A stretch of 64,000 bases of DNA, taken from contig NZ_JAMKMR010000005.1 of NCBI RefSeq assembly GCF_023634645.1, forward strand, positions 1 through 64,000. Direction: 5' to 3'. Of the stretch, positions 37,780 through 46,132 are shown piece after piece; the stretch's first letter is position 1, and each line of letters starts with the position of its first letter. Source of the DNA: Vibrio sinus. Its GTDB lineage: Bacteria; Pseudomonadota; Gammaproteobacteria; Enterobacterales; Vibrionaceae. The position numbers and the translations under genes were made by a program. Under the pieces are notes generated by a model. That model saw nothing but the letters and a program-made list of their open reading frames with translations. It was not told the origin of the DNA and ran no database searches.

Positions 37780-39324
37780 GTGCGCTTAGAAGTCTTGTGT
37801 GAAGATAGGCTGGGATTAACTCGCGAGCTATTGGATATTCTCGTGTCTCGAAATATTGACCTTCGAGGTATTGAGATAGATGTTACAGGTGTCATTTATC
37901 TCAACTGTCCAGATATCGATTTTGAAACTTTCAGTGCGCTAATGGCAGGAATACGGCTCATCCCCGGCGTCAAAGACGTGAGAAAGATTCAGTTTATGCC
38001 GATGGAGCGCCACAATACGGAATTGATTTCCTTATTAAACAATCTACCAGAGCCTGTGCTTGCCATTGATTTAAAAGGCTCGATTGATATGGCGAATCAT
38101 GCCGCCTTGAGTCTTTTTAATACTACCGAGCAAGAAATACTCGGTGAGCAAATCTCTTTAATATTGCCTGCCACTAACGTGTCGAAATGGACAGATGGAA
38201 AGGCCACAAGGCATAAAGAAGATCTCGTCATTGATGGCCTAGATTATTCGATGGAAGTGACGCCAGTTTACATTCCCGGTGAGTCTAATGAGCCAACGCT
38301 AGCCAGCATGGTGATGATTATTCGCTCCACTCATGGTAAAGGACAATTTCAAGACTCATTGCCGCTTCAGCACAAGTTAGGCTTTGAGCATTTCGTTGGT
38401 ATTTCCAATCGTCATAAAACGCTCATCAGCCAAGCCAAAAAACTGTCTATGCTCGATCAACCACTTTTAATAGAAGGTGAAACCGGGACGGGCAAAGAAA
38501 TGTTGGCCAGGGCATGCCATAATCGCTCGCATCGTGGCTCTTCGCCATTTTTAATACTGAGCTGCGCTTCTATGCCAGATGATGTGGCAGAAACAGAGTT
38601 ATTCGGTCATGCTCCTGGTTCATTTAATCATGAGTCTGGCTATACGGGGATATTCGAACAAGCCAATGGCGGAACCGTATTCCTCGATGAAATCGGTGAA
38701 ATGAGTGCCCATTTGCAAATAAAGCTGCTCAGGTTTCTCCAAGATGGAACGTTTCGCCGAGTTGGTGAAGAGCATGAGGTACATGTCGACGTACGTGTCA
38801 TTGCTTCCACGCGTTATAAGCTCGCAGCGCTGGCAGAGTCTGGTACGTTTAGAGAAGATTTGTTTTATCGCCTAAATGTGCTCACTTTAAGAATCCCCCC
38901 TCTAAGAGATCGACCAAACGATATTGGGCCTTTGCTCGAATTGTTCGTCCACAAATACGTTGATCAGCTTGGTATTGCGAAACCGATTTTTGAGCTTAGC
39001 TTGCTTGAGAAGCTAGCGGATTACCAGTGGCCGGGCAATATGCGCCAGCTAGATAACATGGTGCTCAGGGCCTTGACTGAATTGCAAGACGGTAAGCTAT
39101 CGGTAGAGCAATTCCATCTGCCTCAGTATGAAAATGTCTCCAGTGGAGGATTGAGTGTTAATTTAGATGGTTCACTGGATGACATTATGAAAAGCTATGA
39201 GTCGCAGATTCTCGAACACTTGTACCAATCTTTCCCTTCAAGTCGAAAGTTGGCGAAACGACTCAATGTATCTCATACGTCCATAGCGAATAAACTACGA
39301 GACTACGGAATTAGAAAAAATTGA
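37780..39324 (+). CDS. tyrR: TyrR transcriptional regulator of aromatic amino acid metabolism
   Basis: 514-residue regulator of aromatic amino acid genes: an ACT domain (MRLEVLCEDRLGLTRELLDILV), a PAS domain (about 80-160), a central AAA+ domain with EGETGTGKEMLARACH and FLDEIGEMSAHLQ, and a C-terminal helix-turn-helix (SRKLAKRLNVSHTSIANKLR). The sigma-54 GAFTGA loop is missing (HAPGSFNHES-GYTGIFE instead), as in TyrR, which works with sigma-70. The start is GTG at 37780. The rimJ ATG overlaps the stop by 1 bp. Confidence 0.96.
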   Translation: MRLEVLCEDRLGLTRELLDILVSRNIDLRGIEIDVTGVIYLNCPDIDFETFSALMAGIRLIPGVKDVRKIQFMPMERHNTELISLLNNLPEPVLAIDLKGSIDMANHAALSLFNTTEQEILGEQISLILPATNVSKWTDGKATRHKEDLVIDGLDYSMEVTPVYIPGESNEPTLASMVMIIRSTHGKGQFQDSLPLQHKLGFEHFVGISNRHKTLISQAKKLSMLDQPLLIEGETGTGKEMLARACHNRSHRGSSPFLILSCASMPDDVAETELFGHAPGSFNHESGYTGIFEQANGGTVFLDEIGEMSAHLQIKLLRFLQDGTFRRVGEEHEVHVDVRVIASTRYKLAALAESGTFREDLFYRLNVLTLRIPPLRDRPNDIGPLLELFVHKYVDQLGIAKPIFELSLLEKLADYQWPGNMRQLDNMVLRALTELQDGKLSVEQFHLPQYENVSSGGLSVNLDGSLDDIMKSYESQILEHLYQSFPSSRKLAKRLNVSHTSIANKLRDYGIRKN

Positions 39325-39905
39325 TGAATAAAATCAGTACACCGACTCAAGTATATGAAGTGGATGGAGACATTTTACTCCGCACCGCCCAACCTTTTGA
39401 TGCAGAGAAGATATCTCAATACTTTTCCAATAACCGAACATTTCTGAGACCTTGGGAGCCTAAGCGAGAAGATGTTTTTTATACCGTGGAAGGCTGGACT
39501 AAAAAGCTTATCAAGCTAAGTGAGCTACACAAAATCGCCTTGGGCTTCTACCTACTGATTATTGACTTAAATACGGGCGATGTGATCGGCACGATTTCAT
39601 TTAGTAACTTGTCCCGTTTTCCGATGCATTCATGTACGGTAGGTTATTCTATTTCAGAGCATGTTCAAGGGCAGGGCATTATGTCTCGCGCGATGAAGAT
39701 GGCTGTTAACTACATGTTTTCTATCCAAAACATGCATAGGATAAGTGCAGGATATTTACCAGAGAATGAACGTAGTGCGGCGGTGTTGAAAAAGTTAGGC
39801 TTCAAAAAAGAAGGATATGCCGAAAAGTACCTGCTTATTGATGGTAAATGGCAAGACCATGTGCTGACTTCGCTGGTGAACCCAAATTGGCAAGAGGCCC
39901 AATGA
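39324..39905 (+). CDS. rimJ: RimJ-like ribosomal protein N-acetyltransferase
   Basis: GNAT acetyltransferase of 193 residues. It aligns along its length with E. coli RimJ: FLRPWEPKRED, the acetyl-CoA loop VGYSISEHVQGQGIMSRAM, RISAGYLPENERSAAVLKKLGF and the closing KYLLIDGKWQDHVLTSL. RimJ acetylates the N-terminus of ribosomal protein S5. Start at the ATG overlapping the tyrR stop (TGATG); a TTG 3 bp earlier is unlikely. Translationally coupled to tyrR. Confidence 0.88.
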   Translation: MNKISTPTQVYEVDGDILLRTAQPFDAEKISQYFSNNRTFLRPWEPKREDVFYTVEGWTKKLIKLSELHKIALGFYLLIIDLNTGDVIGTISFSNLSRFPMHSCTVGYSISEHVQGQGIMSRAMKMAVNYMFSIQNMHRISAGYLPENERSAAVLKKLGFKKEGYAEKYLLIDGKWQDHVLTSLVNPNWQEAQ

Positions 39906-40495
39906 TGGATGATCGGCTGAGCAAACAATTTGCGTTGCTACTTGAGCTCGACAAGTTGAAATCTGTCTTGAGACGAACTCGAATCAAACCAGCTGGTGGG
40001 CGATATGAAAACAGCGCGGAGCATAGCTGGCATGTCTGCATGATGGCCATATTACTTCAGGAACATGCAAACGAAGCTGTCGATGTCGCTAAAGTGATAA
40101 AAATGCTGTTGGTGCATGATATCGTAGAGATTGATGCTGGAGATGTCATCGTATACAACACAGCGGTGGCGGCTGAACAACACCAGAAGGAATTAGCGGC
40201 AGCGGATCGCTTATTTGGTATGTTGCCTGATGATCAAGCCGATGAACTAAAAACGGTCTGGTTGGAGTTTGAACAAGCACAAAGCGCAGAGGCAAAATTT
40301 GCCAAAGCATTAGACCGACTATTACCCATGTTTCTCAATAGCCATAATGAAGGGCAATCGTGGCGTGAAAACGATGTAAAGCGCGAACAAGTGTTGTCTG
40401 TAAACCGTAGAATAGAGCAAGGCTCCTCCGTTTTGTGGGAAAAAGCACAAGAGATCATTCAAGACGCCAGCAACAAAGGTTGGCTAAAAGGCTAA
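39902..40495 (+). CDS. HD-domain 5'-nucleotidase-like protein (HDDC2/YfbR type)
   Basis: Metal-dependent HD hydrolase of 197 residues, probably a (deoxy)nucleoside monophosphatase. The HD motifs are AEHSWHV, LLVHDIVEIDAGDVI and the distal KALDRLLP aspartate. The overlap with rimJ (ATGA) marks the start at 39902 or 39905; a longer frame from 39848 would run inside rimJ. The operon context (tyrR, rimJ) says little. YfbR of E. coli hydrolyses dNMPs, and this resembles HDDC2 more in length. Confidence 0.82.
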   Translation: MMDDRLSKQFALLLELDKLKSVLRRTRIKPAGGRYENSAEHSWHVCMMAILLQEHANEAVDVAKVIKMLLVHDIVEIDAGDVIVYNTAVAAEQHQKELAAADRLFGMLPDDQADELKTVWLEFEQAQSAEAKFAKALDRLLPMFLNSHNEGQSWRENDVKREQVLSVNRRIEQGSSVLWEKAQEIIQDASNKGWLKG

Positions 40496-40503
40496 ATTAA
40501 TAG

Positions 40504-40974
40504 ATGTCGTATTTAACATTACAGGAATATTCTAGAAAATGGATATTCACCCACCAGTCCATGCCAATTCCAGACGAAGATCTTGAGTTAATTAAACCCA
40601 TGTCGGCGCAGCGATCTGCACAATTTTGGAAAGAAAACATTAGTCCAACTAGCCCGGACTCAGAGCGGTTAAGTTCGCAGGATTGGCCACAAAAAAAATC
40701 CAATTGGTCTAATGAAGTGAATTGGATGATCAATTGGGAAGACGATGAATTAGGCTTACCTGAAGAGATATTAGAACACCTTGATTGGCAAGATGATGTG
40801 ACTGTGTATTTTTGTTATGAGAAATACAATGTTGTTGAAACCAAGTGGCAGGTGTTTAAAAAACATTGGAAGAATTTTCTTTTTTATGATGACGGCCCTA
40901 TCTTGTTGGCACGAAAGAGAAAACAAGCATTATGGTTTAATTCGGAAGGCATGGTAAAACTGGGCTGTCGTTAA
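40504..40974 (+). CDS. DUF2947-like conserved protein
   Basis: Acidic, tryptophan-rich cytoplasmic protein of 156 residues, without signal or membrane segment. The pattern RKWIFTHQSMPI near the N-terminus and VTVYFCYEKYNVVETKW in the second half match what I recall of DUF2947 proteins of vibrios. Eight bp after the HD gene, so probably the last gene of the ycjX-tyrR-rimJ run. Function unknown. Confidence 0.7.
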   Translation: MSYLTLQEYSRKWIFTHQSMPIPDEDLELIKPMSAQRSAQFWKENISPTSPDSERLSSQDWPQKKSNWSNEVNWMINWEDDELGLPEEILEHLDWQDDVTVYFCYEKYNVVETKWQVFKKHWKNFLFYDDGPILLARKRKQALWFNSEGMVKLGCR

Positions 40975-41346
40975 ACAAGTTATATCGATTTCAGTTTATT
41001 TATAGCTCAAATGTAGTCTTGTCTTACGGCCAATAAATGTAATTGCCTATCTATTTTGTCATTATTTATTGGCTAAACTACTACCGAACCCAGTTCTATT
41101 TAGCGTACAGCTGAAATCGTAATAATCCGTAGTAGTAATATCTGCAAAATAAGTTTGTCACTATAGTTTAATGCCATCCTAAATATTGGCTTTTTATACC
41201 TCGCTCTGAGTTTTTCTAGAAATAATTGGCAATAATTTGTGATTAATACCTTTTCACCTATACTGGTTGTTGTATGAATAGCACAATATGTTACTGTTGA
41301 TACCAATATAACTATTAAGAGTTAAAAATCGCTTTAGGACAAAGCA
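40975..41346. other. AT-rich intergenic region before the 58-residue gene
   Basis: 372 bp with stop codons in all frames. No terminator or RNA gene was recognised. It presumably holds the promoter of the small gene that begins at 41347. Confidence 0.35.
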
Positions 41347-41523
41347 GTGGAAACCCTAGAAATACAACTTAAGAAAGATTTTTATGCGCACATTGACTCT
41401 GCGCAGGCTTACAATCAAAGCCAGTCTTTTCCAACGCTCAACTTGTTAACGCAAGAAGAGCTTCAGGAACTAGAGACGGTTTGGATAGAGCTATGTTTGT
41501 GGCAGAGGCAGCAATCGTATTGA
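41347..41523 (+). CDS. Small hypothetical protein, 58 residues
   Basis: Short gene starting with GTG; AGGA lies about 8 nt upstream. The product begins METLEIQLKKDFYAHIDSA and ends LCLWQRQQSY, acidic overall with a glutamate-rich middle helix (LLTQEELQELETVW). Coding-like codon use over 58 codons, one cysteine, no signal or membrane segment. I do not recognise the family. Located between the DUF2947 gene and ribA. Probably real because an open frame of this length with a ribosome site is unlikely in this AT-rich area. Confidence 0.55.
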   Translation: METLEIQLKKDFYAHIDSAQAYNQSQSFPTLNLLTQEELQELETVWIELCLWQRQQSY

Positions 41524-41580
41524 TGTGAAATGTTAACGCATATCACCTCCGAGTCTGCAACAAATGACATGCATCATCTC

Positions 41581-41598
41581 GGTCAATGAACATTGACC
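41581..41598. promoter_or_regulatory. Palindrome GGTCAATG-AA-CATTGACC
   Basis: Perfect 8-bp inverted repeat with a 2-bp spacer, 58 bp after the small gene and about 43 bp upstream of the Zur box. It has no U-run, so it is more likely a protein-binding site or an RNA hairpin than a terminator. Confidence 0.4.
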
Positions 41599-41640
41599 CA
41601 TAATAAATTGTGGTTATTTGTCTGTTTTCTTTCGTTCTAC

Positions 41641-41661
41641 AATTGTTATAATATAACAATT
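41641..41661. promoter_or_regulatory. Zur box in the ribA promoter
   Basis: Perfect 10-1-10 palindrome; its core TGTTATAATATAACA equals the known gammaproteobacterial Zur consensus (ATGTTATAWTATAACAT). A TATAAT at 41647-41652 lies within it, so bound Zur would block the promoter. It lies about 110 bp before the preferred ribA start. Confidence 0.85.
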
Positions 41662-41772
41662 ACACCATTTGCTCCTACACATTGAAAATCGAATAAATGC
41701 CCCAAGATCGAATCAACAGTATAGAAAGCAGATGTGCCTTTCAGTATCAGTGATATTCAAGTGAGTGAAATT

Positions 41773-42369
41773 ATGGCGGAAGTACGTGCCAGAGTGGACT
41801 TCAAAGTAGGTCCAAAGAGTAACATAGAGGCAGAGCTCCTTTCTTTTAATGGCTTAACTCCGGGAAAAGAACATGTGGCTGTCATATTCAAAAGCGCCGA
41901 TAGTAACAATGAACCCCCATTAGTACGTATGCATTCAGAGTGTTTAACCGGTGATGTTTTCCATTCTTCGCGATGTGATTGTGGGGAGCAACTGGACGAG
42001 ACCATTTTGAAAATGGATAAAAATGGCGGTGTATTGCTTTACCTGCGTCAAGAAGGAAGAGGGATTGGCCTCTATAATAAGATTGATGCATATAAACTGC
42101 AAAGTGAAGGGCTTAACACTTACGAAGCGAATAACCATTTAGGTTTTGGAGATGATCTTCGTGACTTTGCTGACGCGGCCAAAATGCTTAATGCATTAAA
42201 CATCCATAAGATAAGATTGATTACTAACAACCCTAAAAAAATCAATGATCTTAAGGATAAAGGAATTGAAATAACGGAAGTTATCAATACATTAGCACAT
42301 ATAAAATCAGGCAATGAAGATTATTTAAAAGCTAAAATATCTCATGGTAAACACAAGCTTAAGTTGTAA
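41773..42369 (+). CDS. ribA: GTP cyclohydrolase II
   Basis: First enzyme of riboflavin synthesis, converting GTP to diaminohydroxypyrimidine-ribosyl phosphate; 198 residues. Zinc ligands are seen in [17 protein letters not shown] (Cys-x10-Cys-x-Cys) and catalytic segments are [18 protein letters not shown] and TNNPKKI. I prefer ATG 41773 ([10 protein letters not shown], as I recall for Vibrio RibA); a GTG at 41734 would add 13 residues. The Zur box upstream points to zinc-responsive control. It stands alone, without ribB, ribE or ribH; possibly a second copy. Confidence 0.93.
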   Translation: MAEVRARVDFKVGPKSNIEAELLSFNGLTPGKEHVAVIFKSADSNNEPPLVRMHSECLTGDVFHSSRCDCGEQLDETILKMDKNGGVLLYLRQEGRGIGLYNKIDAYKLQSEGLNTYEANNHLGFGDDLRDFADAAKMLNALNIHKIRLITNNPKKINDLKDKGIEITEVINTLAHIKSGNEDYLKAKISHGKHKLKL

Positions 42370-42406
42370 TCAATAAGTCTCTCCCCAGCCTTCAGTATCT
42401 TCGATT

Positions 42407-42433
42407 ATGAGCTGATTTATTCAGTCAGCTCAT
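42407..42433 (+). other. Hairpin after ribA
   Basis: Perfect 9-bp stem ATGAGCTGA / TCAGCTCAT, 9-nt loop. No clear T-run follows (GTCTAATAATATAAAAT), so termination would be weak. Confidence 0.4.
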
Positions 42434-42579
42434 GTCTAATAATATAAAATATCTTACTGATTGATATATTAAATTTTGTATCTAACTTGTTTCATAAATA
42501 GGGTGTAGATCACAAATAAATACGACGGATTCATTTCTCTGCCATACTTAGTTTAATTAGAAGAATATGAATCTGAGTT

Positions 42580-44133
42580 ATGAAGAAAATACTGTCACTC
42601 ATAACAATTTGTTTTTGTGCGATATCGATGCCAGCGATGGCATTGGATCGTTTTGAAAAGTTAAACTGGATTAGCCCAGATTCCTCTGTCATCAATCTCA
42701 TACAGTATCCCGAACTGGTCGAGCGTGTTTATCGAGAAAATAACGATAACCTGATTTGGTTTGATGTAGAGCAAGCATTACGGTTTGAGTTTCAGTTGGA
42801 GCTGATAAAAAGAGCCAGAATCAGCCCGTTATTTACTAGCCAACTTCGATTTTTGCAATTTTATCGTAAAGCAAATCGTTGGTTTGAATACGATCTTCTT
42901 GCTACAGATACTATGTTGCTTTATTTAAGTTATGCCGAACAAGCGCCTATTCATGGCGGGAGCTGGTTTTTTGAAAGGCAGTTTGCAAGCTACTTACCAA
43001 AACCAAGTGAAGGTGCGATATTGGCTCTGTTTATCGCAGTCAATATTAATCAACTCGACGATATAATAAATACCTATACACCGAGTTCGAGAAGTTATAA
43101 GGAGCTGCTTACCTCCTATGAGCAACTGCAACAATACGAGCAGAAAAAGGTCACTTTATACGAGCAAGTAGGCGTCAAAAAAGCGGGCGAGCATCTACCT
43201 AAAAAAGCAGATTTAATTGAGCGATTAAAGTTAGTCGATATAAAAATTGATAAAAGAAGTCTGAAGGGGGATCGTTATGATCGCCACTTAGTTAAATCAG
43301 TCCGAGAATTTCAAAAAACGCACGGTTTAAGGGACGATGGAAATATTGATCAAGTGACAGTGAAATGGCTGAATGTCCCAGTAAAAGAAAGACTGTCTAT
43401 GCTTGCGTTAAATGCTGAAAGGTTAAGACTATGGCCTGAACAAAAAGACAGCTTGATCGTTGTAAATGTACCTGACTTCGAAATGAAATACTGGAGATCG
43501 GGTGTCGAAGTGTTCGAATCTAAGGTGGTCGTGGGCCGAAAAAGTCGAAAAACACCTGTAATGGAAACCAACTTGGATTCATTGGTACTCAATCCAGTAT
43601 GGAATGTACCCTGGAAAATTATGGTGCTTGATATTATTCCCAAAGTGAAAAAAGACATTACTTATCTTAGCGAGAACGGAATAGAGATAGTGCAAGAGTG
43701 GCAAGATTTACAAACCATCGATCCCGCAGAGATTGAGTGGACCTCCGTAAATCCATACAAATTCCCGTATAAAATGCGTCAGCGCTCAGGAAATATTAAC
43801 GCGCTGGGTTTATATAAATTTAATACTCCTAACCCTAGGGCCATCTTTCTTCATGACACGCCTAGTAAAGAGCTGTTTAAAAAAGACACACGAGCGTTTA
43901 GTTCAGGTTGTGTACGTATAGAGAAAGCTGGGCTATTTGCTGACCTACTATTGAAAACTCATGCGGTCAAGCAGAGTGAAAATGAACAGGTTGAAATAGA
44001 AAATCAATCGATTCCTCTGAAGAAAGCGATTCCTGTCCACATTATCTACCAGACGGTATGGTTTGAGTCGGGTAGGGTGCATTATCGAGACGATGTATAC
44101 AATTACGACAGTTTTAGTTATACAAAGGGCTAG
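42580..44133 (+). CDS. ldtD: L,D-transpeptidase (YcbB/LdtD type)
   Basis: Periplasmic enzyme that forms 3-3 crosslinks in peptidoglycan, 517 residues with an N-terminal signal (MKKILSLITICFCAISMPAMA). A peptidoglycan-binding domain (about 215-270, LVKSVREFQKTHGLRDDG) precedes the YkuD domain with VVVGRKSRKTPVM, NPVWNVPWKIM and the catalytic HDTPSKELF...FSSGCVRIE (His, then Ser-x-Gly-Cys). Domain order and N-terminal region fit YcbB. Followed, after about 4.2 kb, by mepK and gloC, its E. coli neighbours. Confidence 0.93.
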   Translation: MKKILSLITICFCAISMPAMALDRFEKLNWISPDSSVINLIQYPELVERVYRENNDNLIWFDVEQALRFEFQLELIKRARISPLFTSQLRFLQFYRKANRWFEYDLLATDTMLLYLSYAEQAPIHGGSWFFERQFASYLPKPSEGAILALFIAVNINQLDDIINTYTPSSRSYKELLTSYEQLQQYEQKKVTLYEQVGVKKAGEHLPKKADLIERLKLVDIKIDKRSLKGDRYDRHLVKSVREFQKTHGLRDDGNIDQVTVKWLNVPVKERLSMLALNAERLRLWPEQKDSLIVVNVPDFEMKYWRSGVEVFESKVVVGRKSRKTPVMETNLDSLVLNPVWNVPWKIMVLDIIPKVKKDITYLSENGIEIVQEWQDLQTIDPAEIEWTSVNPYKFPYKMRQRSGNINALGLYKFNTPNPRAIFLHDTPSKELFKKDTRAFSSGCVRIEKAGLFADLLLKTHAVKQSENEQVEIENQSIPLKKAIPVHIIYQTVWFESGRVHYRDDVYNYDSFSYTKG

Positions 44134-44244
44134 CAAGCCCATAGAATACTTCTAGCTGAATGTTCGCATATATTACATAATCAGACCAACAGCTGTTCGG
44201 TCTCTGACGATCAGGTTGGTATGGAATTCGCGCTAGGAGGCATG

Positions 44245-44772
44245 ATGAAACTAAAAGCAGGTGAGAGATTTCCAAGCATTACTGCTCAACTATTAGATGG
44301 AAAAACCATTACGCTGGGAAAACCCCAAGGTGGCGCAACCTGGCAAGCTATCTTTGTCTATCGTGGACAACATTGTCCTTTGTGTACCAAATACCTCAAT
44401 GAGCTCGAAATTTATCTGCAAGACTTTGCTAGCTCAGGTGTTGATGTCCTAGCGGTATCAGCTGATTCTAGAGAGCAATTGAAGTCTCATTTTGAGAAGC
44501 TTACGGTGAGTTTCCCTATCGCCTATGGCCTTTCAGAAAAGCAGATGAAGTTACTAGGGCTGTATATCTCAACACCAAGATCGGAAAAGGAAACGGATCA
44601 TAATTTTGCCGAGCCGGGACTGTTTATTGTCAATGAAAAAGGTGACCTACATGTCGTTGATATTGCAAACAATCCATTTGTGAGACCTGAATTAGGTGCG
44701 CTGACCCGAGGACTAAGCTGGATTCGAGATCCGAAAAACAACTATCCAATTCGCGGAACATTCCAATATTAA
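44245..44772 (+). CDS. AhpC/TSA-type redoxin with CPLC site
   Basis: Cytoplasmic thioredoxin-fold protein of 175 residues. The peroxiredoxin-like domain has VYRGQHCPLCTKYL (vicinal CxxC where the peroxidatic Thr-x-x-Cys would be) and ends in a DUF899/AhpC-like tail. A reductase or peroxidase of low-molecular-weight substrates is likely. The AGGAGG at 44235-44240 supports the ATG at 44245 (or 44242), not 44221. It begins the block inserted between ldtD and mepK. Confidence 0.8.
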   Translation: MKLKAGERFPSITAQLLDGKTITLGKPQGGATWQAIFVYRGQHCPLCTKYLNELEIYLQDFASSGVDVLAVSADSREQLKSHFEKLTVSFPIAYGLSEKQMKLLGLYISTPRSEKETDHNFAEPGLFIVNEKGDLHVVDIANNPFVRPELGALTRGLSWIRDPKNNYPIRGTFQY

Positions 44773-44863
44773 TATCTTTACTGGCCTCCAGAACTTTCGC
44801 CGCAGTGTTTGCGTCATCATGGAGGTCTTTTAGATTCATCACCATTAGAACTTAGGGTATCGA

Positions 44864-45700
44864 GTGAATATACAACCCTTAGCCAAGCATTTGGGCGCCA
44901 TCGTTGATGGCGTTGATTTACGTAAGATCACGGTGTCAGAATTTGCGCAGCTTCATGCTGCTTACTTGCAATTTAAAGTACTTTTCTTTCGCAACCAAGA
45001 GCTATCGTTACTGGAGCATGTCTCTTTAGCAGAACGCTTTGGTGAAATTGAGCCTCCACATCCTTTTTTTCCATGTGTCGATGAGGATAAGCGGGTTTCG
45101 ATTATCGAAACGAGCAGAGGAAACCCTCCAAGCCAAAGCTATTGGCATACCGATTTGACTTGGCAACAGGTGCCGTCACGATGCTCTATTTTACATGCCA
45201 AGCATTGCCCAGAGTCGGGTGGAGATACGATTTGGACATCAATGGAAGCTGTATGGCAGTCTCTGACAGAGGTCGAAAAATCTTGCCTTCTAGGTTACAC
45301 AGCGACACATGCGCTGCACGCATTTCAAGGCAGTCGTTATGATTCTGTAGACGATGTCGGTCTTAGTCGCGTTGTCGAAATTTCCAAAGCGTTTCCCCCA
45401 GTCGTTCATCCTGTCGTGTCCCGACACCCAGAGACAAATAATAAATCTCTGTTTATCAATGAACAGTTTACACGGCAAATTGACCAGCTTGGTGATATAG
45501 AAAGTAAGGCTATGCTTGAAAAGCTTTTTAAAGTGGCACGAAACGAGGAATATCAGGTTAGGCTGTCATGGGATGCCGGCACTGTCGCTATCTGGGATAA
45601 CTATTGTACTCAGCATTACGCTGTTACCGATTATGCAGATTCACCAAGAAAGTTACACCGAGTCTCAGTGAGAGGCACGCCGATGATCGCGGCTGGGTAA
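44864..45700 (+). CDS. TauD/TfdA-family Fe(II)/2-oxoglutarate dioxygenase
   Basis: 278-residue dioxygenase. The iron ligands are WHTD (His95, Asp97) and the distal His251 in CTQHYAVTDY; Arg266 in RKLHRVSVRG would bind 2-oxoglutarate. Members cleave taurine, alkyl sulfates, 2,4-D or related acids; the substrate here is not clear, and no sulfonate transporter is adjacent. GTG start at 44864 with TTAGGG upstream. Its last codon abuts the end of the convergent MarR gene. Confidence 0.85.
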   Translation: MNIQPLAKHLGAIVDGVDLRKITVSEFAQLHAAYLQFKVLFFRNQELSLLEHVSLAERFGEIEPPHPFFPCVDEDKRVSIIETSRGNPPSQSYWHTDLTWQQVPSRCSILHAKHCPESGGDTIWTSMEAVWQSLTEVEKSCLLGYTATHALHAFQGSRYDSVDDVGLSRVVEISKAFPPVVHPVVSRHPETNNKSLFINEQFTRQIDQLGDIESKAMLEKLFKVARNEEYQVRLSWDAGTVAIWDNYCTQHYAVTDYADSPRKLHRVSVRGTPMIAAG

Positions 45701-46132
45701 CTAAAGGCTTTCTGTCCCTTTTATTAGGCATTTAAGTAATGAAGAGAGGCTTACAATCGCGTCATCCTGCAAATCTTTGAGTAACTTACTTTCTATTAGG
45801 TGTTGCACTTCATAGAGCCTTTCACAGCGACGCTTCCCTTCATGTGTAATGGATAGATAGATATCCCTACCTTCTCTATTTCGGCTAATAAGCCCAATTG
45901 CTTCCAAATGCGTAAGCCATCGAGTAACTAACGATTTAGATTTGTTGAGCTTTTTAACCAAAAAATTCTGATTATAGGTGTTATTTTGATTGCGATACAT
46001 AGACATCAATATACGACATTGCTCATAAGATATGTCGTCAAACTCAGCCTTATAGGCGTTGGACAATTGATTTTTAACTCGATGACTAATGACGTTTAAA
46101 TCATCAACAATGTTGCAATCTGCGTTATTCAT
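45701..46132 (-). CDS. MarR-family regulator of the FUSC efflux operon
   Basis: Winged-helix repressor of 143 residues with the MarR core (KKLNKSKSLVTRWLTHLEAIGLISRNREGRD). Its start overlaps the end of the FUSC gene by 8 bp, making it the third gene of HlyD-FUSC-MarR. By position it should control this operon and release it on binding an aromatic compound. The palindrome before the HlyD gene is the likely operator. Confidence 0.85.
   Translation of the reverse strand: MNNADCNIVDDLNVISHRVKNQLSNAYKAEFDDISYEQCRILMSMYRNQNNTYNQNFLVKKLNKSKSLVTRWLTHLEAIGLISRNREGRDIYLSITHEGKRRCERLYEVQHLIESKLLKDLQDDAIVSLSSLLKCLIKGTESL

Noticed and set aside
37780..39324. tyrR as a sigma-54-dependent activator
   Set aside because: The GAFTGA loop is absent, as in TyrR of E. 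coli, which works with sigma-70; the AAA+ similarity alone is misleading.
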